DNA of 36,706 nucleotides from Bacillota bacterium (GTDB taxonomy: Bacteria > Bacillota > Desulfotomaculia > Desulfotomaculales > Pelotomaculaceae). This document shows, piece after piece, positions 6,187 to 16,517 of the stretch; the first letter of the stretch is position 1; each line of letters opens with the position of its first letter. The translations under genes were made by a program, and so were the position numbers. The stretch is from NCBI GenBank assembly GCA_029555205.1, contig JAKPTB010000124.1, positions 1-36,706 on the forward strand. Reading direction: 5' to 3'. The notes under the pieces are model-generated. The model was given only the letters and a program-made list of their open reading frames with translations, did no database searches and was not told the DNA's origin.

Positions 6187-8931
6187 ATGTCCGGGCACTG
6201 GTATACTCTGACCCTGCAGGATACCGTTGAGCGGCTCAAAAGCGACAGCAAAAAGGGTCTATCTGAGAAGGAGGTAAAAGAAAGGCTGGAACGGTACGGC
6301 CCCAACGAACTTGCCGGAGCACCCGGGGTTTCTTTGTGGCAGCTTTTCTTAAACCAGTTTAAAGACTTCATGGTCCTGGTGCTGCTGGCTGCCACCGCTG
6401 TGTCAGGTTTACTTGGTGAATACGCCGATGCTGTGGCAATCCTGATCATCGTCGTGTTTAACGCCATCCTGGGCTTCATTCAGGAATACCGGGCGGAACG
6501 CTCCATGGAAGCCCTTAGACAGCTTGCGGCCCCAGAGGCCAGAGTCATCCGGAGCGGCCAGGAACGCAGGATTTCCGCCGCCGGACTTGTCCCCGGAGAT
6601 CTGGTCCTCCTTGAAGAAGGTGACAGGGTCCCCGCCGACATGCGTCTCTTAAGCGCCATTAATCTCGAGGTGGAAGAGTCCTCCCTGACAGGTGAGTCAG
6701 TGCCTGTCAAGAAGCACGAAAAAACCCTGGCGGGGGAGAATCTGGCCCCGGGTGATACCCGCAACATGGTCTATCTGGGCACCTCGGTTACCCGCGGGCG
6801 GGGACGCGGCCTTGTGGTGCACACCGGTATGGCCACGGAGATGGGACATATTGCCGGTATGATTCAGGCTGCCGGGCAGGATGAAACACCCCTGCAACGC
6901 CGGCTGGCCCAACTGGGTAAAGGTATTGTCGCCTTTTGCTTCATTGTCTGTGCCGCCGTGGTGGTTTTGGGAATTTGGCGCGGAGAAGATGCCTACCAGA
7001 TGTTTTTTGCAGGCGTCAGCCTCGCTGTAGCTGCCATCCCGGAGGGTTTACCGGCTATTGTAACCGTTGCTCTGGCCATCGGTGTTCAACGCATGATCCG
7101 CCGTCATGTAATTATCCGGAAGCTCCCTGCGGTTGAAGCCCTGGGGTGTGCCACTATCATCTGCTCGGACAAGACTGGTACCCTCACCCAGAATCAAATG
7201 ACTGTACGCAGGGTTATTGCGGGGGAGCAGGTCTTTGAGGTGAGCGGGGAAGGCTATGATCCCAAGGGCACCTTCGAAGGGCCCGGCTCTGTCCAGGGGC
7301 CGGCCTTCAACCTGTTGATGAAGGCTGCAGCCCTCTGTAACAACGCAGTGCTTGAGCGCGGCGGAATCAGTGTGGGGGGACTTTTCCGGGGACTGGTCAA
7401 AGGACGTCCGGCACCGGGCTGGTCAATTCTGGGAGACCCCACAGAGGGAGCGCTCCTGGTCATGGCTGCCAAGGCAGGGTACTGGCGGGAGCGGATTGAG
7501 GCCCGGGAACCCCGGATTGCCGAACTGCCCTTTGATTCTGACCGCAAGCGCATGTCCGTTGTCTGCCGGCAGCCCGGCGGGGCCTTGACTGCTTATATTA
7601 AAGGTGCCCCGGACGGTATCCTGGAATTATGTACGCACATCTACAGGGACGGCCTGGCGGTACCCCTATCGGCCCGGGAGCGGGATTATATTTTAAGGCA
7701 AAACGCCCAGATGGCCGGGGAAGCCCTGCGTGTACTTGCCTTTGCCTACCGGGAATTACCCCCTTACAGCGAAGACTTCACGGAAGATGTTGTTGAACAG
7801 AGACTGGTTTTTCTCGGCCTGGCCGGGATGATCGACCCTCCCCGGCCCGCCGCCCTGAAGGCAGTTCATACCTGCCACAGGGCCGGGATCAAGGTGGCCA
7901 TGATCACCGGAGACCACCCGCTGACTGCCCGGGCCGTAGCCCGGGAATTGGGTATTTTGGCCAAAGACGGCGAAATTCTCACCGGCCGTGAATTGGAGCA
8001 GCTATCCGGAAGCAGGCTCCAGGAAGTGGCGAAACGGGTTAGTGTTTATGCCCGGGTCTCGCCCAGGCATAAACTGCAAATCGTCCGGGCCTTAAAACAG
8101 TCCGGGCATGTTGTGGCCATGACCGGCGACGGTGTCAACGACGCGCCAGCCGTGAAAGAGGCCGACATCGGCATTGCTATGGGAAGCACCGGCACCGATG
8201 TCACCAAGGAGGCCTCAGCAATGGTTTTGACTGATGACAATTTCAGCAACATTGTTGCCGCCGTGGAAGAGGGCAGGGGTATTTACGACAATATCCGCAA
8301 GTTTATCCGTTACCTGCTCTCCTGTAATGTAGGGGAAGTATTGACCATGTTTCTGGCTGTGCTGGGAGGTATGCCTATTCCCCTGCTTCCCATCCAGATT
8401 TTGTGGATGAACCTTGTTACCGACGGCCTTCCAGCCATGGCCCTGGGAGTTGATCCCTATGACCACGACATAATGACGCGTCCTCCCCGCCACCCCAGGG
8501 AAAGTGTTTTTTCCCACGGGATGACCTGGCGGATCGGCATCAGCGGTGCATTAATCGGTATGGGCACCCTGCTTTCTTTCAGGCTGGGCCTGGCCCTGGG
8601 TGATCTGGATCTGGCCCGCACCATAGCCTTTAATACACTGGTGTTCTTTCAGTTGTTTTTCGTTTTTGCCTGCCGCTCGGAGTTTCATTCAATCGTGGAG
8701 GTGGGCCTGCTGTCCAACCCCTATCTGGTTGGCGCTGTACTTATTTCCACTGCCCTGCAGCTTCTGGTTGTCTACGTGCCTTTTCTGCAGCATGTTTTTC
8801 ATACTGTACCCTTAAAGGGAGAGCACTGGATGTTGATCCTGGGTATCGCTGCGGCGCCAACGGTTATTGGGGTCCTGTACCACTGCCTGGTGGAACGGGT
8901 CCGTCAAAAAATAATGTATCTTAGGGTATAA
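6187..8931 (+). CDS. Ca2+-transporting P-type ATPase (type IIA)
   Basis: A 914-residue P2A-type calcium pump of the plasma membrane. In order: N-terminal cation-ATPase domain (1–75), M1–M2, actuator with SSLTGES, M3–M4 with AAIPEGLPA, phosphorylation site [10 protein letters not shown] (Asp328), nucleotide-binding domain, hinge TGDGVNDAP, then M5–M10. Calcium ligands of the SERCA/PacL class are present: Glu in PEGLP (M4), Asn and Glu in SCNVGEV (M5), and Asn and Asp in MNLVTDG (M6). B. subtilis yloB, a Ca2+ ATPase, holds the same place upstream of yloC/yicC. Start: TTG 6178 and ATG 6181 overlap the AAGGGGG ribosome site (6171–6177), so the ATG at 6187 is chosen. dapF starts 64 bp downstream and is probably co-transcribed. 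Confidence 0.95.
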   Translation: MSGHWYTLTLQDTVERLKSDSKKGLSEKEVKERLERYGPNELAGAPGVSLWQLFLNQFKDFMVLVLLAATAVSGLLGEYADAVAILIIVVFNAILGFIQEYRAERSMEALRQLAAPEARVIRSGQERRISAAGLVPGDLVLLEEGDRVPADMRLLSAINLEVEESSLTGESVPVKKHEKTLAGENLAPGDTRNMVYLGTSVTRGRGRGLVVHTGMATEMGHIAGMIQAAGQDETPLQRRLAQLGKGIVAFCFIVCAAVVVLGIWRGEDAYQMFFAGVSLAVAAIPEGLPAIVTVALAIGVQRMIRRHVIIRKLPAVEALGCATIICSDKTGTLTQNQMTVRRVIAGEQVFEVSGEGYDPKGTFEGPGSVQGPAFNLLMKAAALCNNAVLERGGISVGGLFRGLVKGRPAPGWSILGDPTEGALLVMAAKAGYWRERIEAREPRIAELPFDSDRKRMSVVCRQPGGALTAYIKGAPDGILELCTHIYRDGLAVPLSARERDYILRQNAQMAGEALRVLAFAYRELPPYSEDFTEDVVEQRLVFLGLAGMIDPPRPAALKAVHTCHRAGIKVAMITGDHPLTARAVARELGILAKDGEILTGRELEQLSGSRLQEVAKRVSVYARVSPRHKLQIVRALKQSGHVVAMTGDGVNDAPAVKEADIGIAMGSTGTDVTKEASAMVLTDDNFSNIVAAVEEGRGIYDNIRKFIRYLLSCNVGEVLTMFLAVLGGMPIPLLPIQILWMNLVTDGLPAMALGVDPYDHDIMTRPPRHPRESVFSHGMTWRIGISGALIGMGTLLSFRLGLALGDLDLARTIAFNTLVFFQLFFVFACRSEFHSIVEVGLLSNPYLVGAVLISTALQLLVVYVPFLQHVFHTVPLKGEHWMLILGIAAAPTVIGVLYHCLVERVRQKIMYLRV

Positions 8932-8995
8932 GTATTTAAGAGCTGAGGTGATAAAATATAAAATAAAGATGGAGAACAGTGTGGGGGGAAAAAAA

Positions 8996-9841
8996 TTGAG
9001 GTTTACGAAGGTACAGGGGCTTGGTAATGACTTTATTCTGATTAACGGTCTAGTAGAGGAATTAGATACTCTTGATTTTTCCAGGCTGGCCGTGGAAATG
9101 TGCAACCGCCACTTAGGTGTGGGGGCTGACGGGCTGGTTTTGCTGCTGCCCTCGTATGGGGCGGATATTTACATGCGCATTTTCAATTCCGACGGCAGTG
9201 AGGCGGAAATGTGCGGGAACGCAATCCGTTGCGTTGCTAAATATCTGTATGAAAGGGGCCTGGTCAGAAAGGAAAAAATCGAGGTGGATACCCCGGCTGG
9301 AATCCGGGTGCCTGAATTGCTTTTGGAGGCCGGACGGGTTCGGGCAGTCAGGGTGGATATGGGGGAACCGCACCTGGAACGCCCGGAGATACCCATGACC
9401 GGGCCGGCGGGGCAGGTGGTGGATGAGCCTCTGGTAATCGACGGTATTGAATATCGCATAACCGCAGTGTCAATGGGAAACCCCCACTGCATCCTCTTTT
9501 TCCCCCACCTTCAAGAGGCATTGCTGAATACTCTCGGGCCCCGTTTGGAGGCTCATGAAGCCTTTCCCCGCAGGACTAATGTTGAATTTGTTCAGGTCCT
9601 GTCCCGGGATGAAATAATAATGAAAGTCTGGGAAAGAGGTGCGGGGCTGACCCTGGCCTGCGGTACCGGAGCCTGCGCCGCGGTAGTTGCCGCTTTCTTA
9701 AACGGCTACACCGGACGTAAAGTTACGGTTCACTTAACTGCCGGGGACCTCAATATTGAATGGGCCGAAGACAACCACGTGTATATGACCGGCCCCGCCG
9801 AGGAAGTTTTTAGCGGTGATTATCCCGTGCAAAAGAAGTAA
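8996..9841 (+). CDS. dapF: Diaminopimelate epimerase
   Basis: A 281-residue enzyme that interconverts LL- and meso-diaminopimelate in the cytoplasm, supplying meso-DAP for peptidoglycan and lysine. It works with DapL encoded just downstream. Both catalytic cysteines are visible in their motifs: EMCGNAIRC (about residue 75) and ACGTGACA (about 221), and the fold's two halves are complete. KVQGLGNDF near the start is typical. Start: TTG at 8996 (LRFTKVQG), preceded by GGGGGGAAAA. In-frame alternatives are ATG at 8969 and GTG at 8948, but family members begin near this point. Confidence 0.96.
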   Translation: MRFTKVQGLGNDFILINGLVEELDTLDFSRLAVEMCNRHLGVGADGLVLLLPSYGADIYMRIFNSDGSEAEMCGNAIRCVAKYLYERGLVRKEKIEVDTPAGIRVPELLLEAGRVRAVRVDMGEPHLERPEIPMTGPAGQVVDEPLVIDGIEYRITAVSMGNPHCILFFPHLQEALLNTLGPRLEAHEAFPRRTNVEFVQVLSRDEIIMKVWERGAGLTLACGTGACAAVVAAFLNGYTGRKVTVHLTAGDLNIEWAEDNHVYMTGPAEEVFSGDYPVQKK

Positions 9842-9870
9842 CAATTTTTTAGAGCAATACGGATATCCAG

Positions 9871-9902
9871 AGGGCAAAGTTTTCGCTTTGGCCCTTTTTT
9901 GT
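9871..9902 (+). terminator. Rho-independent terminator after dapF
   Basis: AGGGC-AAAG pairs with CTTT-GGCCCT (one bulge) around TTTTCG, followed by TTTTTTGTTT. Confidence 0.8.
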
Positions 9903-9985
9903 TTCTAGCCCCGTCTGCATTCTGGATGAGCTGAGAGGAAAAGGGTTTAGCAGGAGTCATTCTGTTAGATAATTCCATGTTCGCC

Positions 9986-10014
9986 TTGTCATGTGGCGTT
10001 ATTTGAATTATAAT
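9986..10014 (+). promoter_or_regulatory. Strong sigma-A promoter for dapL
   Basis: TTGTCA at 9986–9991, exactly 17 bp, TATAAT at 10009–10014. A second candidate (TTGCAA 10034–10039, 16 bp, TAAAAT 10056–10061) lies just downstream. The leader is roughly 75–115 nt and shows no riboswitch I can recognise. Confidence 0.75.
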
Positions 10015-10134
10015 GTATACATTTTATAAGATCTTGCAACTTTTAAGCCCGGTGATAAAATATATAGGTATAGAGAAAATGGTTCTGCATAATGGGCATA
10101 CCATAATTAAATAGAGAGGGAGGAAATAATCCGA

Positions 10135-11313
10135 TTGAAATTAGAAGAAGCCCGGCGTATCTGTAATTTACCGCCCTATCTTTTTGCGCGGATTGAAAAG
10201 CTTATCGCCGCGAAAAAAGAGGCCGGCGTTGATGTAATCAGTCTTGGTATCGGTGACCCGGACCGGCCGACGCCGGTTCATATTATTGAGACGTTGGTAA
10301 GGGAGGCGAATAATCCAGCCAATCACCAGTATCCCTCCTCGGTAGGCATGCTGACCTACCGTCAGGCAGTGGCCCATTGGTACCAAAACCGCTTCGGAGT
10401 TGAACTGGATCCGGAAACCGAAGTGGTCTCCCTGCTCGGTTCCAAAGAGGGCATCGCCCACATCTCCTGGTGTTACCTGAATCCCGGTGATACGGTTCTT
10501 GTTCCGGATCCCGGTTACCCTGTTTATTCAGGCGGAGCTATTTTAGCGGGGGCCGAACCCTATTATCTGCCCCTGGAGCCTGAAAAGGGCTATTTAATTG
10601 ATTTTAAGTCAATTCCACGGGATCTGGCGAAGCGGGCAAAAATCCTCTTTGTTAATTATCCGAACAACCCGACCGGCGCCGTGGCCGGCGAAGCCTTTTA
10701 CCGGGAGGTAATTGAATTTGCCAGGGAGTACGAAATTCTGGTATGCCACGACGCTGCTTATTCCGACGTATCCTTTGATGGTTATAAACCACCCAGTTTT
10801 CTGCAGTTTCCAGGGGCAAAGGAAGTGGGAATTGAGTTTCACTCGGTTTCCAAGACCTATAACATGACCGGGTGGCGGGTCGGCTGGGCTGCGGGTAACG
10901 CCAAAGCAGTTGAAGCCCTGGGCCGGTTAAAATCAAATATCGATTCTGGTGTTTTTCAGGCAATCCAGTATGCTGCCGCTGCCGGACTGACGGGACCCCA
11001 GGATATTGTAACTGAACAAAATGCGGTGTACCAGGAGCGGCGGGATATCTTGATTGAAGGGCTGAACAGCCTGGGCTGGAACCTGGAGAAACCAAAGGCT
11101 ACATTTTATGTCTGGGCGCCGGTACCCCGGGGGTATACATCCGAGTCCTTCGCTGAACTGGTGCTGGCTAAGGCCGGTGTTGTTATTACACCAGGCACCG
11201 GATACGGCCGGAATGGTTCAGGGTACTTCAGAATGGCGCTTACCATTGAAAAGGAGCGAATTCAAGAAGCTCTGGAAAGAATTAAGAATACAATTGGTAC
11301 AGTAACCTTTTAA
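10135..11313 (+). CDS. dapL: LL-diaminopimelate aminotransferase
   Basis: A 392-residue class I/II PLP aminotransferase. DapL turns tetrahydrodipicolinate directly into LL-DAP using glutamate, skipping the succinyl/acetyl steps; DapF then makes meso-DAP. Seen: [10 protein letters not shown] near residue 38, [26 protein letters not shown], the PLP lysine in [15 protein letters not shown] (about 240) and the C-terminal FRMALT arginine. These fit the DapL/YfdZ class better than generic AspC. Start: TTG at 10135, after AGAGGGAGGAAA. The gene has its own promoter at 9986. Confidence 0.93.
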   Translation: MKLEEARRICNLPPYLFARIEKLIAAKKEAGVDVISLGIGDPDRPTPVHIIETLVREANNPANHQYPSSVGMLTYRQAVAHWYQNRFGVELDPETEVVSLLGSKEGIAHISWCYLNPGDTVLVPDPGYPVYSGGAILAGAEPYYLPLEPEKGYLIDFKSIPRDLAKRAKILFVNYPNNPTGAVAGEAFYREVIEFAREYEILVCHDAAYSDVSFDGYKPPSFLQFPGAKEVGIEFHSVSKTYNMTGWRVGWAAGNAKAVEALGRLKSNIDSGVFQAIQYAAAAGLTGPQDIVTEQNAVYQERRDILIEGLNSLGWNLEKPKATFYVWAPVPRGYTSESFAELVLAKAGVVITPGTGYGRNGSGYFRMALTIEKERIQEALERIKNTIGTVTF

Positions 11314-11547
11314 ACTTATTTTATAGGAAAACAGTTATGCCCTTTTGGGAGCAACAGGGCCACCGCTAACGGTGATTGCTGAGCCTGTTCTGCCAGTGCC
11401 TGTCAAGACGCTTTCACATTCTTCCTGAAGCGCCTGGGTTGAACGACAGAATCAATTAATACTTGACTGCAATGATGAAGACCGGCGGCTTCCACATGTG
11501 CGACGGAGCACAACTGGCCTTTCATCAAAAAGGAGGTTCGTTCTTTA

Positions 11548-12741
11548 ATGAAATTAGCCGACCGGGCGTTAAATATCAGTCCATCCCCCACTCTATCAAT
11601 TGACGCAAAAGCTAAAGAGATGGCCTCAAACGGGCATAAAGTAGTTAGCTTTGGGGCAGGAGAACCGGACTACGACACCCCGGACCACATCAAGGAGGCG
11701 GCAATTGCCGCGATTCGGGCAGGAAAGACCAAATACACCCCTGTGACGGGAATAAAGGTTTTGAAAGAGGCCATTTGCGAAAAATACCGCCTTGAGCAAG
11801 GCCTTGAATACAAACCGGAACAGGTGGTAGTTTCCGCGGGCGCCAAGCACTCCCTTTACAACGCTATGCAGGTGCTGCTACAGCCGGGGGATGAGGTTAT
11901 CCTTGCCGCTCCTTACTGGGTAAGCTATCTGGAGCAGATTAAGCTGTGCGGAGCAACACCCCGGATTATAGAAACACGGGAGGAGAACGGTTTTAAGCTT
12001 GTCCCTGCTGAACTGGAGTCAGCCATAGGACCCCGGACCCGTCTTTTTATCCTCAACAGCCCCAATAATCCTACCGGCTCTGTTTTTACAGTGGAAGAAC
12101 TGGGGGCTTTGGCAGAGGTTATTGAAAAACACGGGATTATGGTTATTTCAGATGAGATTTATGAAAAACTTATTTACAACGGAATCAAGCATGTCAGCAT
12201 CGCTTCTTTTTCTCCTGCCTTGAAGGAACAGACCATAGTTGTAAATGGTGTTTCCAAGGCCTATGCCATGACCGGCTGGCGGATTGGCTATACTCTTTCC
12301 ACCCTGCCGATAGCAAAAGCTATGGGTGATTTACAGAGTCATTCCACTTCCAATCCAACTTCCATAGCCCAGTATGCCGGTGCGGCCGCCCTGACAGGCG
12401 ACCAGTCCTATACGGAGCAGATGAAGGCCGAGTTTCTCCGCAGGAGAAACTATATGTATGAGCGGCTGAACGCCATAGAGGGTATAACCTGTACGCGCCC
12501 GAACGGAGCTTTCTATCTTTATCCAAATGTCAAAGGCTTTTTTGGTAAGAGTTACCAGGGTGTCCCCATCAACAGTGCAACCGACCTGGCCGCTATTTTG
12601 CTTAAAGAAGCAAAGGTAGCCGTGGTTCCCGGTATTGCCTTTGGTAATGATAATTATTTCAGGCTATCTTACGCCTGTTCCATGGAGAACATCAGAGAAG
12701 GACTGGACCGGATTGAAGAGTTACTGAACAAAATTAACTGA
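11548..12741 (+). CDS. aspB: Aspartate aminotransferase (class I, AspB type)
   Basis: A 397-residue PLP enzyme expected to exchange amino groups between aspartate and 2-oxoglutarate. It has the Ib-subgroup marks SFGAGEPDYDTP (about 34), APYWVSY, LNSPNNPTGS, the PLP lysine in NGVSKAYAMTGWRIGY (about 237) and the C-terminal substrate arginine in YFRLSYA. It starts with ATG after a strong AAGGAGG (11530–11536). It lies 234 bp after dapL, in a gap holding no clear terminator or leader RNA. Aspartate is the entry to the DAP/lysine route, so the neighbours fit. Specificity for another amino acid (for example prephenate) is possible. Confidence 0.88.
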   Translation: MKLADRALNISPSPTLSIDAKAKEMASNGHKVVSFGAGEPDYDTPDHIKEAAIAAIRAGKTKYTPVTGIKVLKEAICEKYRLEQGLEYKPEQVVVSAGAKHSLYNAMQVLLQPGDEVILAAPYWVSYLEQIKLCGATPRIIETREENGFKLVPAELESAIGPRTRLFILNSPNNPTGSVFTVEELGALAEVIEKHGIMVISDEIYEKLIYNGIKHVSIASFSPALKEQTIVVNGVSKAYAMTGWRIGYTLSTLPIAKAMGDLQSHSTSNPTSIAQYAGAAALTGDQSYTEQMKAEFLRRRNYMYERLNAIEGITCTRPNGAFYLYPNVKGFFGKSYQGVPINSATDLAAILLKEAKVAVVPGIAFGNDNYFRLSYACSMENIREGLDRIEELLNKIN

Positions 12742-12770
12742 TTTACTAGATTCTGTTATTCATGATTAAT

Positions 12771-12803
12771 GCCCGGCATTCCAGGTGCCGGCTTTTCTTT
12801 TTT
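12771..12803 (+). terminator. Rho-independent terminator after aspB
   Basis: GCC(C)GGCA pairs with TGCCGGC around TTCCAGG, followed by TTTTCTTTTTT. Confidence 0.8.
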
Positions 12804-12925
12804 CAAAAGATTAAAATATCGCATATTTTAGCATAAATCGAAGGATTTTCTTCTTCAAGGTAGAAAAATTATTTTTATGGTAAAAGTCAATACTATATTT
12901 AAATAGATACAGGTGGTGTGAATTA

Positions 12926-13804
12926 TTGATTAAAAGCATGACCGGTTACGGCCGGGGCGAGGGCAGTACCTGTGATAAGAAATTCACCCTGGAATTGAAA
13001 GCAGTCAATCATCGCTATAGTGAGGTTGTTTTACGTTTGCCCCGCTCCCTTGTTCCCCTTGAGGACCGGATCAGGCGGATCATCTTAACCCGGGTGGCCC
13101 GGGGGCGGATTGACGGATATCTGAGTATCGAAGAATGCGGCGAAAAAACAGCTTCCGTGAAAGTTGACAAAGCACTTGCCTCAGCGTATTATAAGGCAAT
13201 GAAAGAACTTCAGGAAAGTGTTGGTATTGAGGGAAAAATAAAATTGCCGCAGCTGGTGGCCCTACCCGGTGTATTTATTGTGGAAGAGCCCGCTGAAGAT
13301 CTTGAACTTTTGTGGCCTGCCGTACAGGATGCTACGGAAAGGGCTGTGGCAAGCCTGGTCCAGATGAGGGCTTTCGAAGGAGAAGAACTTGCCAAAGATC
13401 TCCTGAACAGGGTTGAACATCTTACCCGGCTCAATAATACAATCAGGGACCGGTCACCTGTTGTTGTGGAGGATTACAGAGAAAGGCTGCAAAACCGTTT
13501 GAGCGATTTCCTGAAGGATGGTTCCCTTGACATCGAACGGTTGGCGGGTGAAGTTGCCCTTTTTGCTGAGCGTTCCAATATAACCGAAGAAACAGTGCGG
13601 CTGGAAAGTCACCTGAATCAGGTTCGCAATTGCCTTTTGGCGGAGGAATCAGTGGGAAGGAAACTTGACTTTCTGATTCAGGAAATGAATCGTGAAATAA
13701 ATACCATTGCCTCCAAAGCCAGTGATCTGGAAATCAGCCGCCTGGTTGTTGAGGTGAAAAGTGAACTTGAAAAACTGAGGGAACAGGTCCAAAATATAGA
13801 ATGA
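12926..13804 (+). CDS. yicC: YicC/YloC family endoribonuclease
   Basis: A 292-residue member of the YicC/YloC family of endoribonucleases, known to clip or adapt RNAs including small RNAs in E. coli. Typical marks: SMTGYGRGE at the N-terminus, [12 protein letters not shown] (about 23), LPRSL, ARGRIDG, a central coiled region, then the C-terminal DUF1732 block [30 protein letters not shown] and [13 protein letters not shown]. Start: TTG at 12926 after AGGTGGTG. First gene of the yicC-remA-gmk-rpoZ run, the same order as yloC-remA-gmk-rpoZ in B. subtilis. Confidence 0.94.
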   Translation: MIKSMTGYGRGEGSTCDKKFTLELKAVNHRYSEVVLRLPRSLVPLEDRIRRIILTRVARGRIDGYLSIEECGEKTASVKVDKALASAYYKAMKELQESVGIEGKIKLPQLVALPGVFIVEEPAEDLELLWPAVQDATERAVASLVQMRAFEGEELAKDLLNRVEHLTRLNNTIRDRSPVVVEDYRERLQNRLSDFLKDGSLDIERLAGEVALFAERSNITEETVRLESHLNQVRNCLLAEESVGRKLDFLIQEMNREINTIASKASDLEISRLVVEVKSELEKLREQVQNIE

Positions 13805-13835
13805 TTTCAGGTTAATTTTTGAAGGGGGAAACACT

Positions 13836-14108
13836 GTGGAAATCAAATTAATCAATATTGGTTTTGGAAACATTGTCTCGGCCAACCGGATTATTGCGAT
13901 AGTCAGTCCGGAATCAGCCCCCATAAAAAGGATTATTACCGAAGCCCGGGACAGGGGCATGTTGATTGATGCAACTTACGGACGCCGGACCAGGGCGGTT
14001 ATTATTACAGACAGTGATCATGTCATCCTTTCTGCCGTACAACCTGAAACCGTAGCCCACCGTCTGGTGTCGAAGGAGTCGCCGCAGGCCGAAGAGCCTT
14101 CTGAATAA
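13836..14108 (+). CDS. remA: RemA-like regulator (DUF370)
   Basis: A 90-residue DUF370/RemA protein. In B. subtilis RemA is a DNA-binding activator of biofilm-matrix and osmoprotection genes, forming ring-shaped oligomers. Seen: [47 protein letters not shown] and a short acidic C-terminal tail (QAEEPSE). Start: GTG at 13836 after GAAGGGGG. It lies 31 bp after yicC and 14 bp before gmk, so it is surely co-transcribed. Whether it controls matrix genes in this organism is not shown. Confidence 0.93.
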   Translation: MEIKLINIGFGNIVSANRIIAIVSPESAPIKRIITEARDRGMLIDATYGRRTRAVIITDSDHVILSAVQPETVAHRLVSKESPQAEEPSE

Positions 14109-14122
14109 TAGAGGCCGCAGTC

Positions 14123-14728
14123 GTGGGAAAACAAGGTATATTAATGGTTTTTTCCGGTCCCTCAGGTGTGGGCAAGGGTTCCATCTGCAGAGCTCTGATC
14201 AAGGAGGAGCCAAGCATCCATTTATCTGTCTCGGCTACAACCCGTTCACCCAGGAGCGGTGAAGTGCATGGAGTAGATTATTATTTCCTGGATAACAAGT
14301 CCTTTAAGAGAATGATTGAGGAAGATGAACTGCTGGAGTGGGCGGAAGTCTACGGCCACTATTACGGTACTCCGTACAGGTTTTTGCAGGAAGCCCTTGA
14401 CCGGGGCAACGATGTGATTCTGGAAATCGATATTCAGGGCGCCCTGCAGGTAAAAGAACGGTTTCCCATGGCTGTGCTTATTTTTGTCCTTCCCCCCTCC
14501 AGACTTGCCCTGGAGTCCAGGTTGCGGGCCAGGGGTACCGATACCCGTGAGGAAATTGAGAAGCGCTTGCGCTGTATCGAAGGCGAAATTAAGATGGCCT
14601 GTCATTATGATTATATTGTGGTCAATGATGAATTGACCCGGGCCCTGGATACCGTCCGGGCGATCATCACCGCAGAAAAAGCACGGTCTCAGCGCTGCCA
14701 GTATTTGTTACGGGATTTATTGCCTTGA
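14123..14728 (+). CDS. gmk: Guanylate kinase
   Basis: A 201-residue cytoplasmic kinase that converts GMP to GDP with ATP. P-loop FSGPSGVGKGS at about residue 10, GMP-binding SVSATTRSPRSGEVHGVDYYF at about 34–55, AEVYGHYYGTP, EIDIQGALQVK and the lid arginines near RGTDTREEIEKRL. Full family length. Start: GTG at 14123 with a weak GAGG about 8 nt before it. Conserved place between remA and rpoZ. Confidence 0.96.
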   Translation: MGKQGILMVFSGPSGVGKGSICRALIKEEPSIHLSVSATTRSPRSGEVHGVDYYFLDNKSFKRMIEEDELLEWAEVYGHYYGTPYRFLQEALDRGNDVILEIDIQGALQVKERFPMAVLIFVLPPSRLALESRLRARGTDTREEIEKRLRCIEGEIKMACHYDYIVVNDELTRALDTVRAIITAEKARSQRCQYLLRDLLP

Positions 14729-14763
14729 TTTGTTTCTAGACCCAATGGAAAGTGGAGGATAAT

Positions 14764-14970
14764 ATGAACCAACCAACTCTCGATGAGCTGATGGAAAAGG
14801 TCGACAGCCGGTATACCCTGGTTGTTGTTGCTGCTAAACGGGCCAGGGTACTCACCGAGAGGGGAAGTGCCAAGGTTGACGGGGTAGCTCTTAAGCCTGT
14901 AACCGCCGCTCTTAATGAGATCGCTCAGAATAAAATAAGATATTTAAGAACACGGGTTAGTATCAAGTAG
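14764..14970 (+). CDS. rpoZ: RNA polymerase omega subunit
   Basis: A 68-residue omega subunit, which binds the beta' tail and helps RNA polymerase assembly. Marks: TLDELMEKVDSRYTLVVVAAKRAR and KPVTAALNEI. Start: ATG at 14764; GGAGG (14754–14758) lies just upstream, ruling out the in-frame GTG at 14752 that overlaps it. It follows gmk by 35 bp. A weak TGCTG/CAGCA hairpin with a distal T run (about 14972–15008) may end the transcript. Confidence 0.95.
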   Translation: MNQPTLDELMEKVDSRYTLVVVAAKRARVLTERGSAKVDGVALKPVTAALNEIAQNKIRYLRTRVSIK

Positions 14971-15112
14971 TCTGCTGTCCTTCATCAGCACACAAGATCC
15001 TTTTTTTATGATAGTAAAGGTTAAAGGAAAGTGGTTTTAGTTTTTGACACACCTTCATTTTATTAATTTGCAGATTTTTCAGATGATAATTCCATTTTGA
15101 GGGGGCTTACAA

Positions 15113-16315
15113 ATGCTGGCGGGAAAAAATATAACCCTGGGTATAACCGGTGGTATTGCTGTTTATAAAGCTGCCCAGCTGGCGAGCAACCTGAAAACAG
15201 ACGGGGCAGATGTCCGTGTAATTATGACCCGTGCGGCCAGTGCCTTTGTAAGCCCGCTGACCTTTCAAACCCTGAGCGGCAACCGCGTTTACAGCGAACT
15301 TTTCGAGCCGGTTGTGGAATGGAAAGTACAGCATATTGAACTGGCTGCCATTTCCGACTTACTTGTTGTTGTACCGGCCACAGCCAATATCCTGGGCAAG
15401 GTGGCGGCAGGTATAGCAGATGATCTGCTGTCAACTGTAATTATGGCAACCACCTGCCCGGTCTTGTTCTGTCCGGCCATGAATGTGCAGATGTATCAAA
15501 ACCCGGTGGTTCAGCGCAATCTGACCGTGCTTAAAGACCTCGGCTATCATTTTGCAGGTCCGGGGGAAGGGCGCCTGGCCTGCGGGGCGGAGGGACCGGG
15601 GAGGCTGGCTGAGCTGGATGTCATTATGGAAAAGATTCAGGCGCTTCTGTCCCCCAGGGGAGACCTTAGCGGCCTGAGCGTTTTGGTAACTGCCGGTCCC
15701 ACCCTGGAGCCAATCGACCCTGTACGCTACCTGACCAACCGGAGCTCGGGTAAAATGGGCTATGCTCTGGCCAGAGCTGCCGCCAGCAGGGGGGCTTCGG
15801 TCATCCTGATCAGTGGTCCCACCAATTTACAGGCGCCCTTGGGGGTTAAACTGAGACATGTGGAAACAGCAGCAGAGATGTTCAAGGAGGTTATGGAATA
15901 TTTTCCCCGTGTGGACATCGTTATTAAAGCTGCCGCAGTGGCTGATTACAGGCCCAGGGAAGTATCCGGACAAAAGATTAAAAAAACTGGGACAAATCTT
16001 GTTATTGAGTGCGATAAAAACCCGGATATTCTGGCTGAGCTTGGCCGGAGAAAAACACACCAGACTCTGGTGGGGTTTGCTGCCGAAACCAGTAATTTGG
16101 AAGACAACGCCTATCAAAAGGTGAAGAATAAAAACCTGGATCTCCTGGTGGCAAACGATGTTACTCTCCCCGGGGCAGGATTTGGATCAGATACAAATAT
16201 AGTTAAGCTGGTTTATCCCGGTCAATACGTTTTACCGCTGCCTGTTATGGATAAACTCAGCCTGGCCCACCGTATTCTTGACGAGGTGTTAAAACTGAGA
16301 AGTAACGGGCAGTAG
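15113..16315 (+). CDS. coaBC: Bifunctional CoaBC (phosphopantothenoylcysteine synthase/decarboxylase)
   Basis: A 400-residue two-domain enzyme for steps two and three of CoA synthesis: joining 4'-phosphopantothenate with cysteine (CoaB, C-terminal) and FMN-dependent decarboxylation to 4'-phosphopantetheine (CoaC, N-terminal). CoaC: GITGGIAVYKA, active-site His in VQHIELA (about 76), PAMNVQMY and the catalytic Cys in RLACGAEGPGRL (about 158). CoaB: TAGPTLEPIDPVRYLTNRSS, KAAAVADYRP, CDKNPDIL and GFAAET. Start: ATG at 15113 after GAGGGGGC. The 142-bp gap before it has a good TTGACA but no matching -10, so the promoter is left open. Confidence 0.96.
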   Translation: MLAGKNITLGITGGIAVYKAAQLASNLKTDGADVRVIMTRAASAFVSPLTFQTLSGNRVYSELFEPVVEWKVQHIELAAISDLLVVVPATANILGKVAAGIADDLLSTVIMATTCPVLFCPAMNVQMYQNPVVQRNLTVLKDLGYHFAGPGEGRLACGAEGPGRLAELDVIMEKIQALLSPRGDLSGLSVLVTAGPTLEPIDPVRYLTNRSSGKMGYALARAAASRGASVILISGPTNLQAPLGVKLRHVETAAEMFKEVMEYFPRVDIVIKAAAVADYRPREVSGQKIKKTGTNLVIECDKNPDILAELGRRKTHQTLVGFAAETSNLEDNAYQKVKNKNLDLLVANDVTLPGAGFGSDTNIVKLVYPGQYVLPLPVMDKLSLAHRILDEVLKLRSNGQ

Positions 16316-16517
16316 CAGTACCTCCCCAATTTTGGATCAGCAATCCGGGAATCCTCTGGTTGTCCAGGAATTGTTCCTCACAGGAAGCGGTGTGGATAAG
16401 CCGGCATAGCTGCGGGCTGATGCCGGATGCCGGGGGTCACCCGTGCCTGGTTGGATTACGGCCGGGCCATTTTTATACCGGCACCCAAATTTGTAAAGTA
16501 TCCTTTGGGAGGGTATA

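Noticed and set aside
6936..7588. Plus-strand frames inside the Ca2+ ATPase gene (66 and 78 codons)
   Set aside because: They are shadows of the ATPase reading frame with no ribosome sites.
9842..10134. Lysine riboswitch or T-box before dapL
   Set aside because: The leader after the promoter is only about 75–115 nt, lacks T-box or lysine-element motifs I know, and has no terminator hairpin before the gene.
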